Origin: Rugalucina vietnamica
Lineage: Eukaryota > Mollusca > Bivalvia > Lucinida > Lucinidae
Assembly (NCBI GenBank): GCA_964017185.1
Contig: OZ024875.1
Span: 42,687,486-42,751,485 of the forward strand
Reading direction: 5' to 3'
Length of the DNA: 64,000 nt
The notes beneath the pieces are model-generated. The model ran no database searches and was not told the DNA's origin. It saw nothing but the letters and a program-made list of their open reading frames with translations. Position numbers and translations under genes: made by a program. This document shows positions 12,701 through 23,200 of this stretch, in pieces (the stretch's first letter is position 1; every line of letters starts with the position of its first letter).

Positions 12701-14663
12701 CACCTCTGAACAGTAGATGGGGTAATTCCAGGTGTGAGTGAGACCTGAGGAAAATAGATTGAAACTTTAAAAGCATTACATTTGTGTCTAAGCAAAGAGA
12801 GTAGCAATGTTTTAAAGCCTTAGCCATGTTTTTAAAGCCATGTCTTTAAAGCTTTGATTTAGGGCTTTATGTCCACAGCCAACAGCAATGCTTATGTTAG
12901 GACTGTCAGTTATCTTATCCACCCTGTTCAGTGGTGGATTTAGAGGGGGTTCGACCATTCCGGTGGTTCCCTTGAACCCCCCTCTGGGACCAAATTATTA
13001 CAATTTCATGGGAAAATTTATGAAAAATCAGGTAAAATGTTGAAAACGAACCCCTCTTGATGGATTTGAACCCCCCCCCTTCCAAAAATCCTGGATCTGC
13101 CCTTGCTGTTCCTGGGCAAACTTCATGACAGACCCTGAGGCAGGCTACCAGTACTTAGTGCATATGATGTTGAAAACGAACCCCTCTTGATGGATTTGAA
13201 CCCCCCTTCCAAAAATCCTGGATCCGCCCTTGCTGTTCCTGGGCAAACTTCATGACAGACCCTGAGGCAGGCTACCAGTACTTAGTGCATATGATGTTGA
13301 AAACAAACCCCTCTTGATGGATTTGAACCCCCCTTCCAAAAATCCTGGATCCGCCCTTGCTGTTCCTGGGCAAACTTCATGACAGACCCTGAGGCAGGCT
13401 ACCAGTACTTAGTGCATATCTTATCGCTAACTGGCAAAGTCCTTGAAGAATCATCATATTAAATTAATGTACAATCATCATGTAAAAACATTCATGACAA
13501 AATGTGAAGAATGTGGGATTTCAAGCTGAAGTGGACCCGCTACAGAGGGAGCTACCCGATTGGTTGCTAACTGTATTTAAAGCTTCAGAAAAGGAAAGAA
13601 CAAAGATCAATTCATTACAGTATCTAAAGCCCCTATCTCACTGGAATGCGACAACTGGAGACTAGTTCGCGAATAGTTCGCGACTATTTCGCGACAAAGA
13701 TAAACGATATCAATACAACTTTCACTTTGCAGTCTCATTGAATAGACATTTATGCGACAAATTCGCGAATTTCGGTCTAATATTGAAAATATATCGCGAG
13801 TGTCTCACGACTTTCCCGCGAATGTAACTTATTTTCATTTAAATTCGTACGACAGTCGTGCCACAATCGTGCGAGAGTCGCGTGACATTCGTATGAATGT
13901 CGCTTAGTTTTATTTTCTCGCCAGATAGTTGCGAGGTTTTCGCAAGACTGTCGCGCGACCGTCGTGCGACACTCGCGCGACATTCGTACAAGTGTCGCGA
14001 AAATTTCGCATTGTAAATTCGCCAAAATTTCGCAGCGACAAGTTCGCGACACTCGCACGAACGTCGCTTGACCGTCGCACAACAGTCGCGCGACAGTCTT
14101 GTGAAATATTTTGGAGAAAAAATTTGCATAAAATTTTTCAACGTTTAAAAACTTCGCGAACAGTTCGCGACTAGTTCGCGACACAAGAAAATTCTCACGA
14201 CACTCGCGCGACTAATGTCGTGCGAAAGTCCGCGACAAAATTCGCAAAACAGTCGCGAGAAATTCGCATGCCAGTGAGATATTAGCTTTAGATGTGAACA
14301 AGAAACTGTGCAGATAGGCCTGCTGCTATGTGGCTTTGCTATTTCAGTGACCTAAAATGGTTTCTCATGGTTCATGAAAGGGCTCTTATTTTGACAAACT
14401 TAATTGATGGTTTTGTTAAGTTCATAAATGAACATTACCGAACATGTATATAATTTGCGAAACAGAGCAGCACCCTGACCCAAGAAATTTTTATACAGAA
14501 TATAAGGAAAGCTTTGTATATAACCAAAAACAACTGGCTTGTAATTACCAGCGATATGATCCCCATGAAGATGTGTCAAAAAGAAGAGCCTGGCCTGTGG
14601 ACACTCCCGCAGTTTCCAGAAGTCCACCGCTATCGGTGTGTTTGGGATTATTGTACCATTCAT
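9799..14663 (-). CDS. DCLRE1B: 5' exonuclease Apollo (SNM1B), metallo-beta-lactamase/beta-CASP DNA nuclease
   Basis: Three coding exons on the minus strand: 14663-14549, 12744-12445 and 12062-9799, with GT-AG introns of 1.8 kb and 382 bp and phases that join cleanly to 892 residues. The start ATG opens [16 protein letters not shown], nearly the same as vertebrate Apollo. Catalytic residues occur at the expected places: Asp14, the HLHGDH motif at 31-36, His99 (DANHCPG), Asp120 (HTGDFRF), and beta-CASP motifs in LYLDNTYC (Asp147) and PYSDHSS (His284). Family members are 5'-to-3' DNA exonucleases acting at telomeres and in interstrand crosslink repair in the nucleus. After about residue 330 the protein becomes a long Glu/Ser/Asn-rich acidic linker, making it much longer than the 532-residue human protein. 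No YxLxP-type TRF2-binding motif is visible at the C terminus, which instead ends in a basic stretch ([20 protein letters not shown]). Gene identity is secure; the tail's role is unknown. Confidence 0.93.
12931..13430. repeat. hAT-like MITE (family E, copy 2) with expanded 128-bp tandem repeat
   Basis: Lies in Apollo intron 1. It begins CAGTGGTGGATTTAGAGGGG, like the element at 2287, but its right half (CCAAAAATCCTGGATCCGCC plus flanking 'cctgggcaaacttcatgaca' and 'accagtacttagtgcatat') is repeated three times with a period of about 128 bp. The copies are almost identical, so the expansion is recent. The repeat unit joins MITE end and host flank. Confidence 0.75.
13623..14292. mobile_element. 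TCGCGAC-rich foldback element, family F, copy 1
   Basis: Lies in Apollo intron 1. The ends TCTAAAGC...TATCTCACTGG and CCAGTGAGATATTAGCTTTAGA are inverted. The interior is a degenerate field of TCGCGAC, TCGTGCGAC, TTCGCGAA and ATTCGTACGA words on both strands, so it is unusually CpG-rich for this window and full of local palindromes. The long open frames in it are a by-product. Copy 2 is at 50065-50535. Confidence 0.75.
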
Positions 14664-15259
14664 CTCTCTATTTACAGGTTTGTCTGAAGAAAATCTGCAA
14701 GAAATAAATTAGAATGTAGAGAAAACCCTATAACAGAGCTTCATTGCAAGAAACCCACAGTTTCATATGTTGATGTAAAGAATTTTTGCAAGAGACCACA
14801 CAAAAATGTTTGAGGTGGTCAGTCTATTAGCATTTTTTATATCTGATCATATCTGTACATTTTGTACATTGTACAGAGGTGACCAACAAAACCTTAACTT
14901 TTAACCTAAGAACATTGGTTTGCTACTGTCCTTTTGGCCTCCAGTCACCTCTTAAATCCTCTTAAACCATGAGGAGAAGACAAAAAATTAAAGTCTAAAC
15001 AAGTAAATTACATGGCTTTAGTGTAGGTGAACAACTTTCAGAAGCCTGGTTTTCCATAACCCAATGTTCTGTAGGCTCAGAAAACAGCACACAGTTTTTT
15101 TTTTTGTTTTTTTTCTTGCTTTGCTTTTGTTTTTGTTGTTGTTTGGGCGGTGGGGGTGGTTTTATACACCAATTTTCTGTCAAGTGTCATCAATAATCAT
15201 TTTTAGAACCAGTTGACAAATCATACCTTTAGAACACTACCCAGGCCACTCTACAAGGA
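14664..15259 (-). other. Apollo upstream region
   Basis: Between the small gene at 15260 and the Apollo start codon. It should contain Apollo's 5' untranslated region and promoter, but I see no convincing TATA, CRE or YY1 motif. It holds a T-rich tract at 15093-15142. No repeat family recognised. Confidence 0.4.
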
Positions 15260-15565
15260 CTATGCCAATTCTTGAGTCACATATTCCCCCAGTTGTTCCT
15301 GTAACTCCTGTGGTGCTGTCTCAAACAGCTTCCATTCCAACTCAGCTGATGTACTTTTCGCTATCGTATATTCTTGAACAAGCTGCCCATTATTTTTCCA
15401 CTGCACAGTATAGCCTCTGTAGCCTAGGATAGATGGATGGTCCGCGTTGATGTGATTCCGTAGCAGATTAGTGATGGTTGTGAAGTGAGGACTTGAACTT
15501 TGAACCTCCCAGTGAGGGTCTTCTCTACCAGAAAAGACGTGTAGAACAACGACCAGGTACTCCAT
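15260..15565 (-). CDS. Uncharacterised small protein with VFSGR / LGYRGY motif
   Basis: A 101-residue frame starting at the first in-frame ATG (MEYLVVVLHVFSGR). It remains open upstream to 15604, where a good splice acceptor (TGTGTTTTTCAG) precedes it, so it could also be the last exon of a longer gene. Visible features are an N-terminal hydrophobic strand, then VFSGREDPHW, then LGYRGYTVQW about 30 residues later, and a Gln/Glu-rich C terminus. From memory, many bacterial and some invertebrate hypothetical proteins share the arrangement VFSGRPNPxW...LGYRGF, with no known function; this match needs a profile search. It sits 600 bp upstream of Apollo on the same strand, with repeats on its other side. 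No function is proposed. Confidence 0.6.
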   Translation of the reverse strand: MEYLVVVLHVFSGREDPHWEVQSSSPHFTTITNLLRNHINADHPSILGYRGYTVQWKNNGQLVQEYTIAKSTSAELEWKLFETAPQELQEQLGEYVTQELA

Positions 15566-15613
15566 TAAGTTCAAACCAAAGAATACATGATCTGAAAAAC
15601 ACAAGTATTATTA

Positions 15614-16010
15614 AACTAGAGGACCAATGGTCCTGTAAACGCTCACCTGAGATCTGGGATATATACCAATAAACTTGTTTGACTAAACTTGTATGGTCAT
15701 GGACAACCTATATTGACCTTGCCATAAAATAGGTCAATGTCATCACAGGGTCATAATTCATTTATACATTGTATTTCTCTAGTCCACAATGCTACATGCC
15801 AAGTTTTGTTGAAATTGGTCCACCGGTTCTGGAGAAGATTTTTAAAGGGCTTTTACCATGCATGAACACAGTGGCCATCTTGGTAATGTGACCTAGATTA
15901 TATATGTATACATTGGTCCACCCTTCCTATATATGACATATATAGATGCTTCATATCAAATTTGGCTTTGATTGGCCAAGTGGTTTCAGAGAAGAAGATC
16001 TTCAAATATT
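15614..16010 (-). mobile_element. Fragment of tandem-repeat element family H
   Basis: Contains AGAGGACCAATGGTCCTGTA and AACGCTCACCTGAG, the inverted form of the end of the large element at 38891-41873, followed by 'tcatggtcatggacaac', 'gttgaaattggtccaccggt', 'tctggagaagatt' and 'ggccaagtggtttcagagaa', all in reverse relation to that element. It is about one repeat unit long. Confidence 0.7.
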
Positions 16011-17202
16011 AATTTAATGCTTTATTTATTTAACTAGGATTCCTAACAGCCCAAAGGCCAGTTTGAATGTCTTTTTACTGCTTCCAAAGGATCAAACCCT
16101 TATATTTTATTTTATTTTTTTTTTACCTTTTTCTAAAAGCTTCAACTTGTATCATTTTAAGTTTTGTCTTTATTTTGTCCCTTTCAATGTCTTTGGATAA
16201 TGCAGATATTTCAGATTGGGTGCTCAAGTTGGCTGTTATTATTAAAGGGATCTACTGTAAGCAATGTACCTGTCTTAAATTAACCAGTCGGGTAGAATTC
16301 CCGATCGAGAAGCCGGAAGGATGTTGTATTTACAGGCATGCCGGTATTGATTATATTGCATTATGGGATAGTTTGCTTCCCGTTCGGGAAGTTTTTGCAC
16401 CGTATGTGGGTACCTATGTTTGAATGTACTCGCGATGTTCAGTTTTGCATTAAATTTTAAATAACCTGGATATATTGATTCTAGACTAATATTGCTACAA
16501 TTCTACCGAGGCGGATTTTTTCTTGCGGCCTTTAACAAGTTTTAAATAATATCGAAACAGCGAGGTTTTTTTATTACCTCGTATTTTCCGACATTGCTTC
16601 CCGATGGGGAAGTTTCAAAGTCTTCAACAGCCTTGGATACTTACGTTTCATGAAATGTGATTACGTTTGTGTTGGTATTTACGTTCTACTTTGCAACATA
16701 TAGCATATGGAATTTAAAGAATCGTCCGAATGACTTATGTCACTTTAGGTAAAGATCTTTGGTCGATTAATGGAAATGTGAAAGTAATGAATGATCCATA
16801 AATGTTTTATGACGCACATAGTCCGTTCATTTCACACTAAAAACCGAGGTGAAAAAATAGCTAATTTAACAAAAAAAAAAAAAAGGAAATAATACAGAAA
16901 GAACATATCGCAAGCAGAGGGAGCAACTGTTTCCCTATAGGTGGCCAATTAGTTACCCAGACTTAATATATGAAAACGTACATTAAAGGTGCATAAACAC
17001 AACTTAAAACATAAAACAGTAAATGAAATACAACAGAAGTCGGTCAGTCATAACACGTTTACAAGCATACCAGTAATATGTGACAATCGTACCTGAGATA
17101 CATGTATGATGAATGATGCCGGGATGTACTTCCTTGGACTTAATTTATATTCCAGAATTCATGATTAGCTCAATACAGTCTATAAAGGCAACCTTTGTCT
17201 AA

Positions 17203-17475
17203 CATTACGAAAACATGCCCATGTAATGTACATATTTTTTTTTCTAAGTTGAAATTATTAAAAAGTATCAATAGGAAAAACAAACAAACAAAACAACACA
17301 AACATAAATTGTGGGTTCACGATCAGACCGCGGTTCTAACAAGTACCCACAATCTATGCTTTTTAGCAAAAATACGTAAAACAGGTATACCCATGTATAC
17401 CCCAGTTTTACTGTATTAAAGTGGGGTTCAACGTGGTATACTTTTCATGGACTTGTATTCCTGATGATGCATGCC
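17203..17475. mobile_element. MITE, family C, copy 1
   Basis: Lies inside the TTAA element. Ends ACGAAAACATGCCCATGTAA and CTTTTCATGGACTTGTATTC. The interior is palindromic around GTGGGTTCACGATCAGACCG / CGGTTCTAACAAGTACCCAC, and a second inverted pair surrounds 'taccccagttttactgta'. Copies also at 42996, 44707 and 46310. Confidence 0.7.
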
Positions 17476-18453
17476 TATATTCCAACACAAATCAAAACTA
17501 ACAGTTTTTCGAAATAAATCCATGCCACTTTGATCAATGAATAAAACACGTCTGTTCATCCTGATAAGCTAGAATGACTAAACTTTGTTATATTAAGGCT
17601 ATTTTGGAGAGTGTAACCCGAGATGGATACCATCTTGGCGTTTTCTTCTCTATTTTTATATTCATTTATCTAAAAGATCTAATCTGTTTCATTTTGTAAC
17701 TTTATGTGACAAATTGTTTGGTCAATATTTTTATCGCTTTTTAGAAGTGGGGCGTCCTTTGCTCAAAGGAAGATTGCAAATTAAGTATTCATTCTTTTTG
17801 TTTGGGTCGGACACGGGGTCAATGTCGGGTCCGCTTCAACACGATTTGGTTGCACGGTTGGTATAAGTATTGTTGTTATACGTCCTACTCAGCAGCTATG
17901 GTCAAATTGAGACGGGACCTCGGTTTAAAGTCTCACCCGATGATAAGCATGGGAAAAGCCTCACGACAAGGCACACGTGGCTTAAACCACTTAAGCTATT
18001 GAGGCTTCGGCATACGAATTGGAATTGAGACCTAGACAAATAGTTATGATAAAAACGGCATTCTCTTCTCATTAATGCAACAGCGTTTCTGTTTTCTTGC
18101 TTTGTTCCCTTCTTTCGGCATTGATAACTCTGGTTTGCCATATGTTTAGCCAGTTTTGATGCTAGACCAGCATACAGGAAGAGACTTTAAACCGAGATCC
18201 TGTCTTAATATGACATGTAGCTGTTTGGTGGGACGTAAACACCAACACAACAACAAATAAACTTTTTGAAATGTGAAAATCCGAGGCGTTGCAAGACTTA
18301 AAACTTCCCCATCGGGAAGTAATGTCGGAAAAATGAGACAGTAAAAATGCTCGCTGTTTCGATATTATTTAAAAAATGTTAAAGGCCGTAAGAAAAAATC
18401 CGACTCGGTAAAATTGTAGTAATATTAGTCTAGAATCAATATATCCAAGTTAT

Positions 18454-18677
18454 TGTTGTGAAACGTCTTGGACCGTTCACCGGTACAGTCGAGTAATCCG
18501 GGAATTAGTAGGACCAAGCGGTGCGAGGGTATAAAATGTAGTAGTGAAACGAGTACGCCTGTGCTGAAAAGTTGTGCCAAGGCAGTTTGGAAGCACTGAC
18601 AGATTCCTAAGCATTTTATGACCTCTTGCCGTTAGGTTCAAGGGTTCTTGATATGTAGTTTTAATAATTATACTTTA
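18454..18677 (+). repeat. 5' LTR (224 bp)
   Basis: Starts TGTTGTGAAACGTC and ends ATACTTTA. A TATA-like GGTATAAAATG sits near 18529, a likely promoter. Identical, as read, to 24076-24299. Confidence 0.92.
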
Positions 18678-18700
18678 TTGGCGACGAGGTTTTAAAGAAC
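18678..18700 (+). promoter_or_regulatory. Probable primer-binding site
   Basis: TTGGCGACGAGG directly follows the 5' LTR, where a tRNA primer would anneal in LTR retroelements. The tRNA is not identified. Confidence 0.5.
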
Positions 18701-19329
18701 CACCGGGGAAAGAGTTAAATTGCATTTTTTCCTTAAATTTTACCTGTTGAATTTTGCCGACCGGTGTCCAGGTAAATTTTTGGTCAGTTTGAAAGTGCAA
18801 TTTAGGGTTGAAAATAACATTCACAGCACACCTCTAGGTTAATGATAGTAATAATTCTTTGAATTATTTTTCATTTCTAGAATAATCAATATTTTTGATT
18901 GTTATTTTTTCGTGTTTTTGCTTTTTGGCATTTTTGTCTGGTAGTAAAGTAGAAATACGCCGGTTTCAAAATAGCAATTAGAAATAAAGCAAGTTTTCAT
19001 TAGAGATAAAAAACCTTTGAAAATTCGACCCATAAATTGTGAAATTTATTTTGATTTTGGTCGAATTTGGCGTAAAGAATTAGAGGTCAAGTTAACAAAA
19101 AGCTTAGGTCGGGTGAGGTCTTTTAGATCCACATTAATGTCAGTAATAATTTCTTATGGCAGTCATATTGACACATAAGTAACTTCCTAAACTGCAAATC
19201 CAGAAACAGAAAGCAGTCAGCAGCGCTCAGATACAACAACTGTCTCGAAAATTTCTGGAAATTGTTCATGCTGGGTTTTATAAATTCGCATTGAACTAGT
19301 TACAACACTTGTACCAAATACAGTGAACA

Positions 19330-21714
19330 ATGTCTGTCAACGTGAACACAGCATCTGCTCAAGAATTGCAGCAAGCATTGGCAAGAATAGGTGACATGGT
19401 GGCACAACTCATTCTTGACTTCAGACAGAAGTATGGCATTGTTAAGAGAGAAGCTGTCAATTTGGCTCTTCGCGGTAACCTGCCAACACAGATTCTTGAC
19501 CTGATGGATTTCTCGGAACCAAACCAGAATAATCCAGTTGAGAGAGACCTTCCCACTCTACCATCAGTTCCAACAACAAATTCATGGGAACCGGTGATGG
19601 CAGTTAACAGAAACCATCGATTACCTGGAAGGTCAGCGTCACCGGAAATAAATGGGTCAAGGTCACCCTCCTCTGAAGAAAAGCCAAGAAACCTTCCCAG
19701 TCTACCATCAGTTCCAACGACAAATCCATGGGAACCAGTGATGGCAGTTAATGAAAACGAGCAAGCATCTGAAAGGTCAGTGTCACCAGAAAGAAAGGGG
19801 TCAAGGTCACGATCCTCTGAAGAAATCTTGCTAGATTTGGAAAGGACCCTTGCCATGCTAAGAAGAGATGATGAAACCATGGGGGAAAATGAACTGTGTT
19901 CTTCTAGGACCGGTTTCTTGCAGCCAGTTGACAGGAAAGAGAAATGTAGTACAAGTGATACAACGAGACCATTGCCAGCAGACAGACATGACCAAAACAT
20001 CAAGCAAGAAGAAAATTCAAGGCTGTCTGCAAGAATTAAATCTGAGCCAGGTTTACATGCTGCTGAAGTATCAGAAGGCACCAAGAACTTGTCTAGATCA
20101 GCTCGACACAAGTCAAGGTCACCAGTGTCAAGGTCAGATACAAAGTCAAGGTCAGATAAGCACCCTTCAAGAAAAACTGATGATGGTGGAAAGAAGAAAT
20201 CACACCATGAAACTGAGAAGCAAGTTGGTCATCAGTGCAGATCCACCTCAAGATCACGGTCAAGGTCATCCTCAAGGTCAGGTTTGAGGTCGTCCAATGG
20301 ATCTAAAAGAAGGCGTCATGAGAATAGTGACTCAAAGTCAGACAGAGATAGACACAGTCGACATTTGTTGTCAAGGTCACCATCGAGGTCAGGGTCACAC
20401 CATAGATCCAAGAGGAGACGTTATGAGACCAGTGACATTAAGCATCACAGACAAAGACATAGTCGACGGTCAAGGTCAAAGTCAAGATCTCCTTCAAGGT
20501 CACAGTCAAGATCTCCTTCAAGGTCAAGGTCACATAGAAACAAGAGGTCAAGATCCAGGTCCAGATCACGTGACAGAAAAGGGTCAAGGTCTCATCATAA
20601 CAGGAAAAGGTCAAAGCCATATGACAGGAGGGAAAATTCAGGATCTTACGACAGGAAAAGGTCAAGGTCAAGTGACAGAAAACAGGAGTCAAGGTCACAT
20701 AGAAAAAGAAGATCTAGGAAACATTCATCTTCTTCTGAGTCGGCCACTTCTGTCGATCGACACCACAGACATGGAGATCCTCGGAAACACCCTAAACATT
20801 TACGTTATGATGGGAGGTCAAACTGGTTTTCTTTCGAGAATAAATTTAAAAGTTACAGAAAAGTCATGAAGTGGACAGAGACCCAAAGCAAAGATTATCT
20901 GATCTGGAGTCTTGAAGGGAAAGCCTTAGATTTCTTTGCATCATCAATAGATGTTGACCGATATTCTTTTCGAAAGATGATGAAGAAATTGGAGACAAGA
21001 TTTGGGGTGACAGACCTAAAAGAAACAGTGAAAGTGGAGTTTGACCATGCTTGTCAGGAACCAGAAGAATCTTTGGAAGACTGGGCTGACCGTGCTTGGA
21101 CATTGGCAACACATGCCTTTGCTGACCTGAAAGAGAAACACCAAGAGCAAGAGGCGATTTCTAAATTCTGCCAAGGGTGTATTGACAAAGTCGCAGCTAA
21201 ACATGCTTGTTTTGAGAGACCCTCAACCATGGAAGAAGCATTGGATCTTGTGAAATACCATCAATATATTTCACAAGCTGTGGATGGAAAGATGAACAGA
21301 AATGAAGATCTTTTGATAAATTCTATGGACTGTCTACCAGAAGGTTGTGTTCCGGCTAATACAGATTACTTTCTGTCAGAGCATAGAGTCGAGGAACTTA
21401 TTGCGACAGCTTTGCAGCAATTTGCCGAACGACTTCCGAATACAGTTAAGCCGAAGGAACTTGTAGACACCAAGAAGAAAAGAGCAGCGCAGTGCTTCTT
21501 CTGTAAGAAATATGGTCACATCAAAAGAGACTGCAGAGTGTACCAGGCATGGCTTAATAAGCGACAAGCAAGAGCTGAGCCTGAAAGAGCAGCGCAGTGC
21601 TTCTTCTGCAAGAAATATGGTCACATCAAAAGAGACTGCAGAGTGTACCAGGCATGGCTTAGTAAGCGACAAGTAAGAGCTGAGCCTGAAACTAGTGAAA
21701 GTTCAAGCAACTAG
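19330..21714 (+). CDS. Gag-like protein of LTR element (HhH-like, SR-rich, capsid-like, two CCHC knuckles)
   Basis: A 794-residue open frame. Residues 1-62 begin VNVNTASAQELQQALARIG and then ILDFRQKYGIVKREAV, a pattern that resembles ComEA-type helix-hairpin-helix DNA-binding segments. Residues about 72-120 and 121-168 are a tandem duplication (LPSVPTTNxWEPVMAVN). Residues about 256-490 are extremely SR/RS-rich, like splicing-factor SR domains. Residues about 490-653 are a retrotransposon gag capsid-like domain (YDGRSNWFSFENKFKSY, then LEGKALDFF). Near the C terminus two identical zinc knuckles CFFCKKYGHIKRDC (CX2CX4HX4C) lie in a 34-residue tandem duplication. The likely role is to bind and package element RNA into particles. 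The SR region and HhH-like start are unusual for a gag. It could be mistaken for a host SR protein, but its place between identical LTRs shows that it belongs to the element. Confidence 0.85.
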   Translation: MSVNVNTASAQELQQALARIGDMVAQLILDFRQKYGIVKREAVNLALRGNLPTQILDLMDFSEPNQNNPVERDLPTLPSVPTTNSWEPVMAVNRNHRLPGRSASPEINGSRSPSSEEKPRNLPSLPSVPTTNPWEPVMAVNENEQASERSVSPERKGSRSRSSEEILLDLERTLAMLRRDDETMGENELCSSRTGFLQPVDRKEKCSTSDTTRPLPADRHDQNIKQEENSRLSARIKSEPGLHAAEVSEGTKNLSRSARHKSRSPVSRSDTKSRSDKHPSRKTDDGGKKKSHHETEKQVGHQCRSTSRSRSRSSSRSGLRSSNGSKRRRHENSDSKSDRDRHSRHLLSRSPSRSGSHHRSKRRRYETSDIKHHRQRHSRRSRSKSRSPSRSQSRSPSRSRSHRNKRSRSRSRSRDRKGSRSHHNRKRSKPYDRRENSGSYDRKRSRSSDRKQESRSHRKRRSRKHSSSSESATSVDRHHRHGDPRKHPKHLRYDGRSNWFSFENKFKSYRKVMKWTETQSKDYLIWSLEGKALDFFASSIDVDRYSFRKMMKKLETRFGVTDLKETVKVEFDHACQEPEESLEDWADRAWTLATHAFADLKEKHQEQEAISKFCQGCIDKVAAKHACFERPSTMEEALDLVKYHQYISQAVDGKMNRNEDLLINSMDCLPEGCVPANTDYFLSEHRVEELIATALQQFAERLPNTVKPKELVDTKKKRAAQCFFCKKYGHIKRDCRVYQAWLNKRQARAEPERAAQCFFCKKYGHIKRDCRVYQAWLSKRQVRAEPETSESSSN

Positions 21715-21889
21715 GTGCTGGAGATCATGTCACACAAGAGGAGCTAATCGACTTATCGAAGTGCATATTGCTCTGACGGTAAAACAGATTGCGATGTAAA
21801 GTTATAGCTCAGGGAATATAGGTAGAACAACTGTGTGACATGTCAGATGGAAATGATATTTATAGCACCACACCACTGAGAAGATTCAA

Positions 21890-22442
21890 GGAAGGTACTT
21901 TTATTACCAAAACAGAGGGAATATTCCAGAAGAGGCTTATAGTTCCAGAGTGGAGACAATCCTTCCATTTAGGTACTTCTAGTACCAAGACAGATGAAGA
22001 TGGTTCCAGCTGGTACTTCTAGTACCGAACCAGATGGGGATGTTCGAGATGGGGCTTATAGCTTCAAAGTGGAGATGGTCCTTCCAGTGGGTACTTCTAG
22101 TACCAAGACAGATGAAGATGGTTCCAGCTGGTACTTTTAGTACCAAAACAGATGGGAGTATTCTAGATGGGGCTTATAGCTCTGAAGCAGAGACGATCCT
22201 TCCAGTGGGTACTTCTAGTACCAAGATAGATGAAGATTGTTCCAGTCAGTACTTCCAGTACCAAAACAGATGAAGATGGGGCTTTTAGTTCCAAAACAGA
22301 TGAGAATCTTCAACATGGTGTCTATAGTATCATTGCAGGCGTAATCCTTTGGTGGCACATCTTGTGCCAAAGTCGGGGATTTCAATGTGGTGCTTTTAGT
22401 GCCACAACAGTTGTGGAGTCCCAAGATGGTACTTCCAGTACC
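21890..22442 (+). repeat. Hairpin array 1: 13-15 covarying stem-loops, about 40-bp spacing
   Basis: Short hairpins recur at about 21972, 22012, 22052, 22090, 22130, 22170, 22208, 22248, 22278, 22317, 22353, 22389 and 22428, with two weaker ones before. Forms include GGTACTTCTAGTACC (6-bp stem, TCT loop; several copies), GGTACTTTTAGTACC, GGGGCTTATAGCTTC, GGCACATCTTGTGCC (perfect, different stem), GTGGTGCTTTTAGTGCCAC (8 pairs with two G-U) and GGTACTTCCAGTACC. Loops are always three bases (TCT, TTT, TAT, TCC). Linkers share CCAARACAGATGAAGATGG. Stem sequences differ but pairing is kept. Confidence 0.85.
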
Positions 22443-22689
22443 AAGGTAAATGAAATGCTCAAAAAATTGAGAAAAGGGACGAAAATGGAGGTTAATCTCT
22501 TTTCAACGAAAACCCACCAGTTGAGCATTTCCGGTGTGACCGCCTTCACAGCAGGGGTATATTACTTAAGTTTCAATGTGTTGCAGAAGATGGCCAGCCC
22601 GGGATGACAAGTTAGCACAAGGGTGGTAAAAGTTAAATTTGTGCAGGTGATATACAACACATTTCTGTAATATACATGTAGCTGTGATG

Positions 22690-23200
22690 GAAGAAATATC
22701 TGGCGATACAAGAAAAGGCAACGCATACCGAGACTCCTAGTCAGGCTCAGACATGCGGTGGGCTTGTAGCTCCAGCATGGGGTCCGGTATGAAAGTGTCA
22801 CCAGCAGATTATCAGCATTGAGAAGCTTCCGGCAGGTATGAAAGTTTCTCCAGTTTTACGTTGCCAAGTCAGATATCTGGAGATACAGGAAAAAGGCAAC
22901 ACATACCGAGACGTCAGGCTCAGACATGTGGAGGGCTTGTAGCTCTAGCATGGGGGCCCGGTATGAAAGTATCTCCAGCAGATAGCCAACATTGAGGAAC
23001 TTACGGCAAATATAAGAGTTTCTCCGGTTTAACGTTGGCAGGTCAGATATCTGGAAATACAGGGGGAAAGACTAGTCAGGCTCAGACGTGTATGTGGGTT
23101 TTTAGCTCCAGCATGGGGGCCCGGTATATATGTTTCCCTGGTAGATGGTCAGCATTAAGAGACTTCCGGCAGGAATGAAAGTTTCTTCACTTGCGGAGGG
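22690..23200 (+). repeat. About 165-bp tandem repeat, 3 copies, each with a GGGCTTNTAGCTC hairpin
   Basis: Units start near 22695, 22870 and 23041 with AGATATCTGGAGATACAGG-type sequence and include 'gtcaggctcagaca', a hairpin (GGGCTTGTAGCTC or GGGTTTTTAGCTC), 'agcatgggggcccggtat' and 'cttccggcaggtatgaaagt'. These continue the hairpin theme of array 1 at wider spacing. Single hairpins also lie near 23198, 23280 and 23341. Confidence 0.75.

Noticed and set aside
13777-14184. 135-codon frame rich in Arg, Cys and Ser
   Set aside because: It arises from the TCGCGAC repeats, which lack stops in several frames at once.
16067-16423. 118-codon hydrophobic frame
   Set aside because: It crosses the left border of the TTAA element and its start lies in a T-rich tract; no homology or splice context.
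19359-20111. 250-codon minus-strand frame and other long frames across the gag region
   Set aside because: They are antisense or shifted shadows of the repetitive SR-coding sequence, with no motifs of their own.
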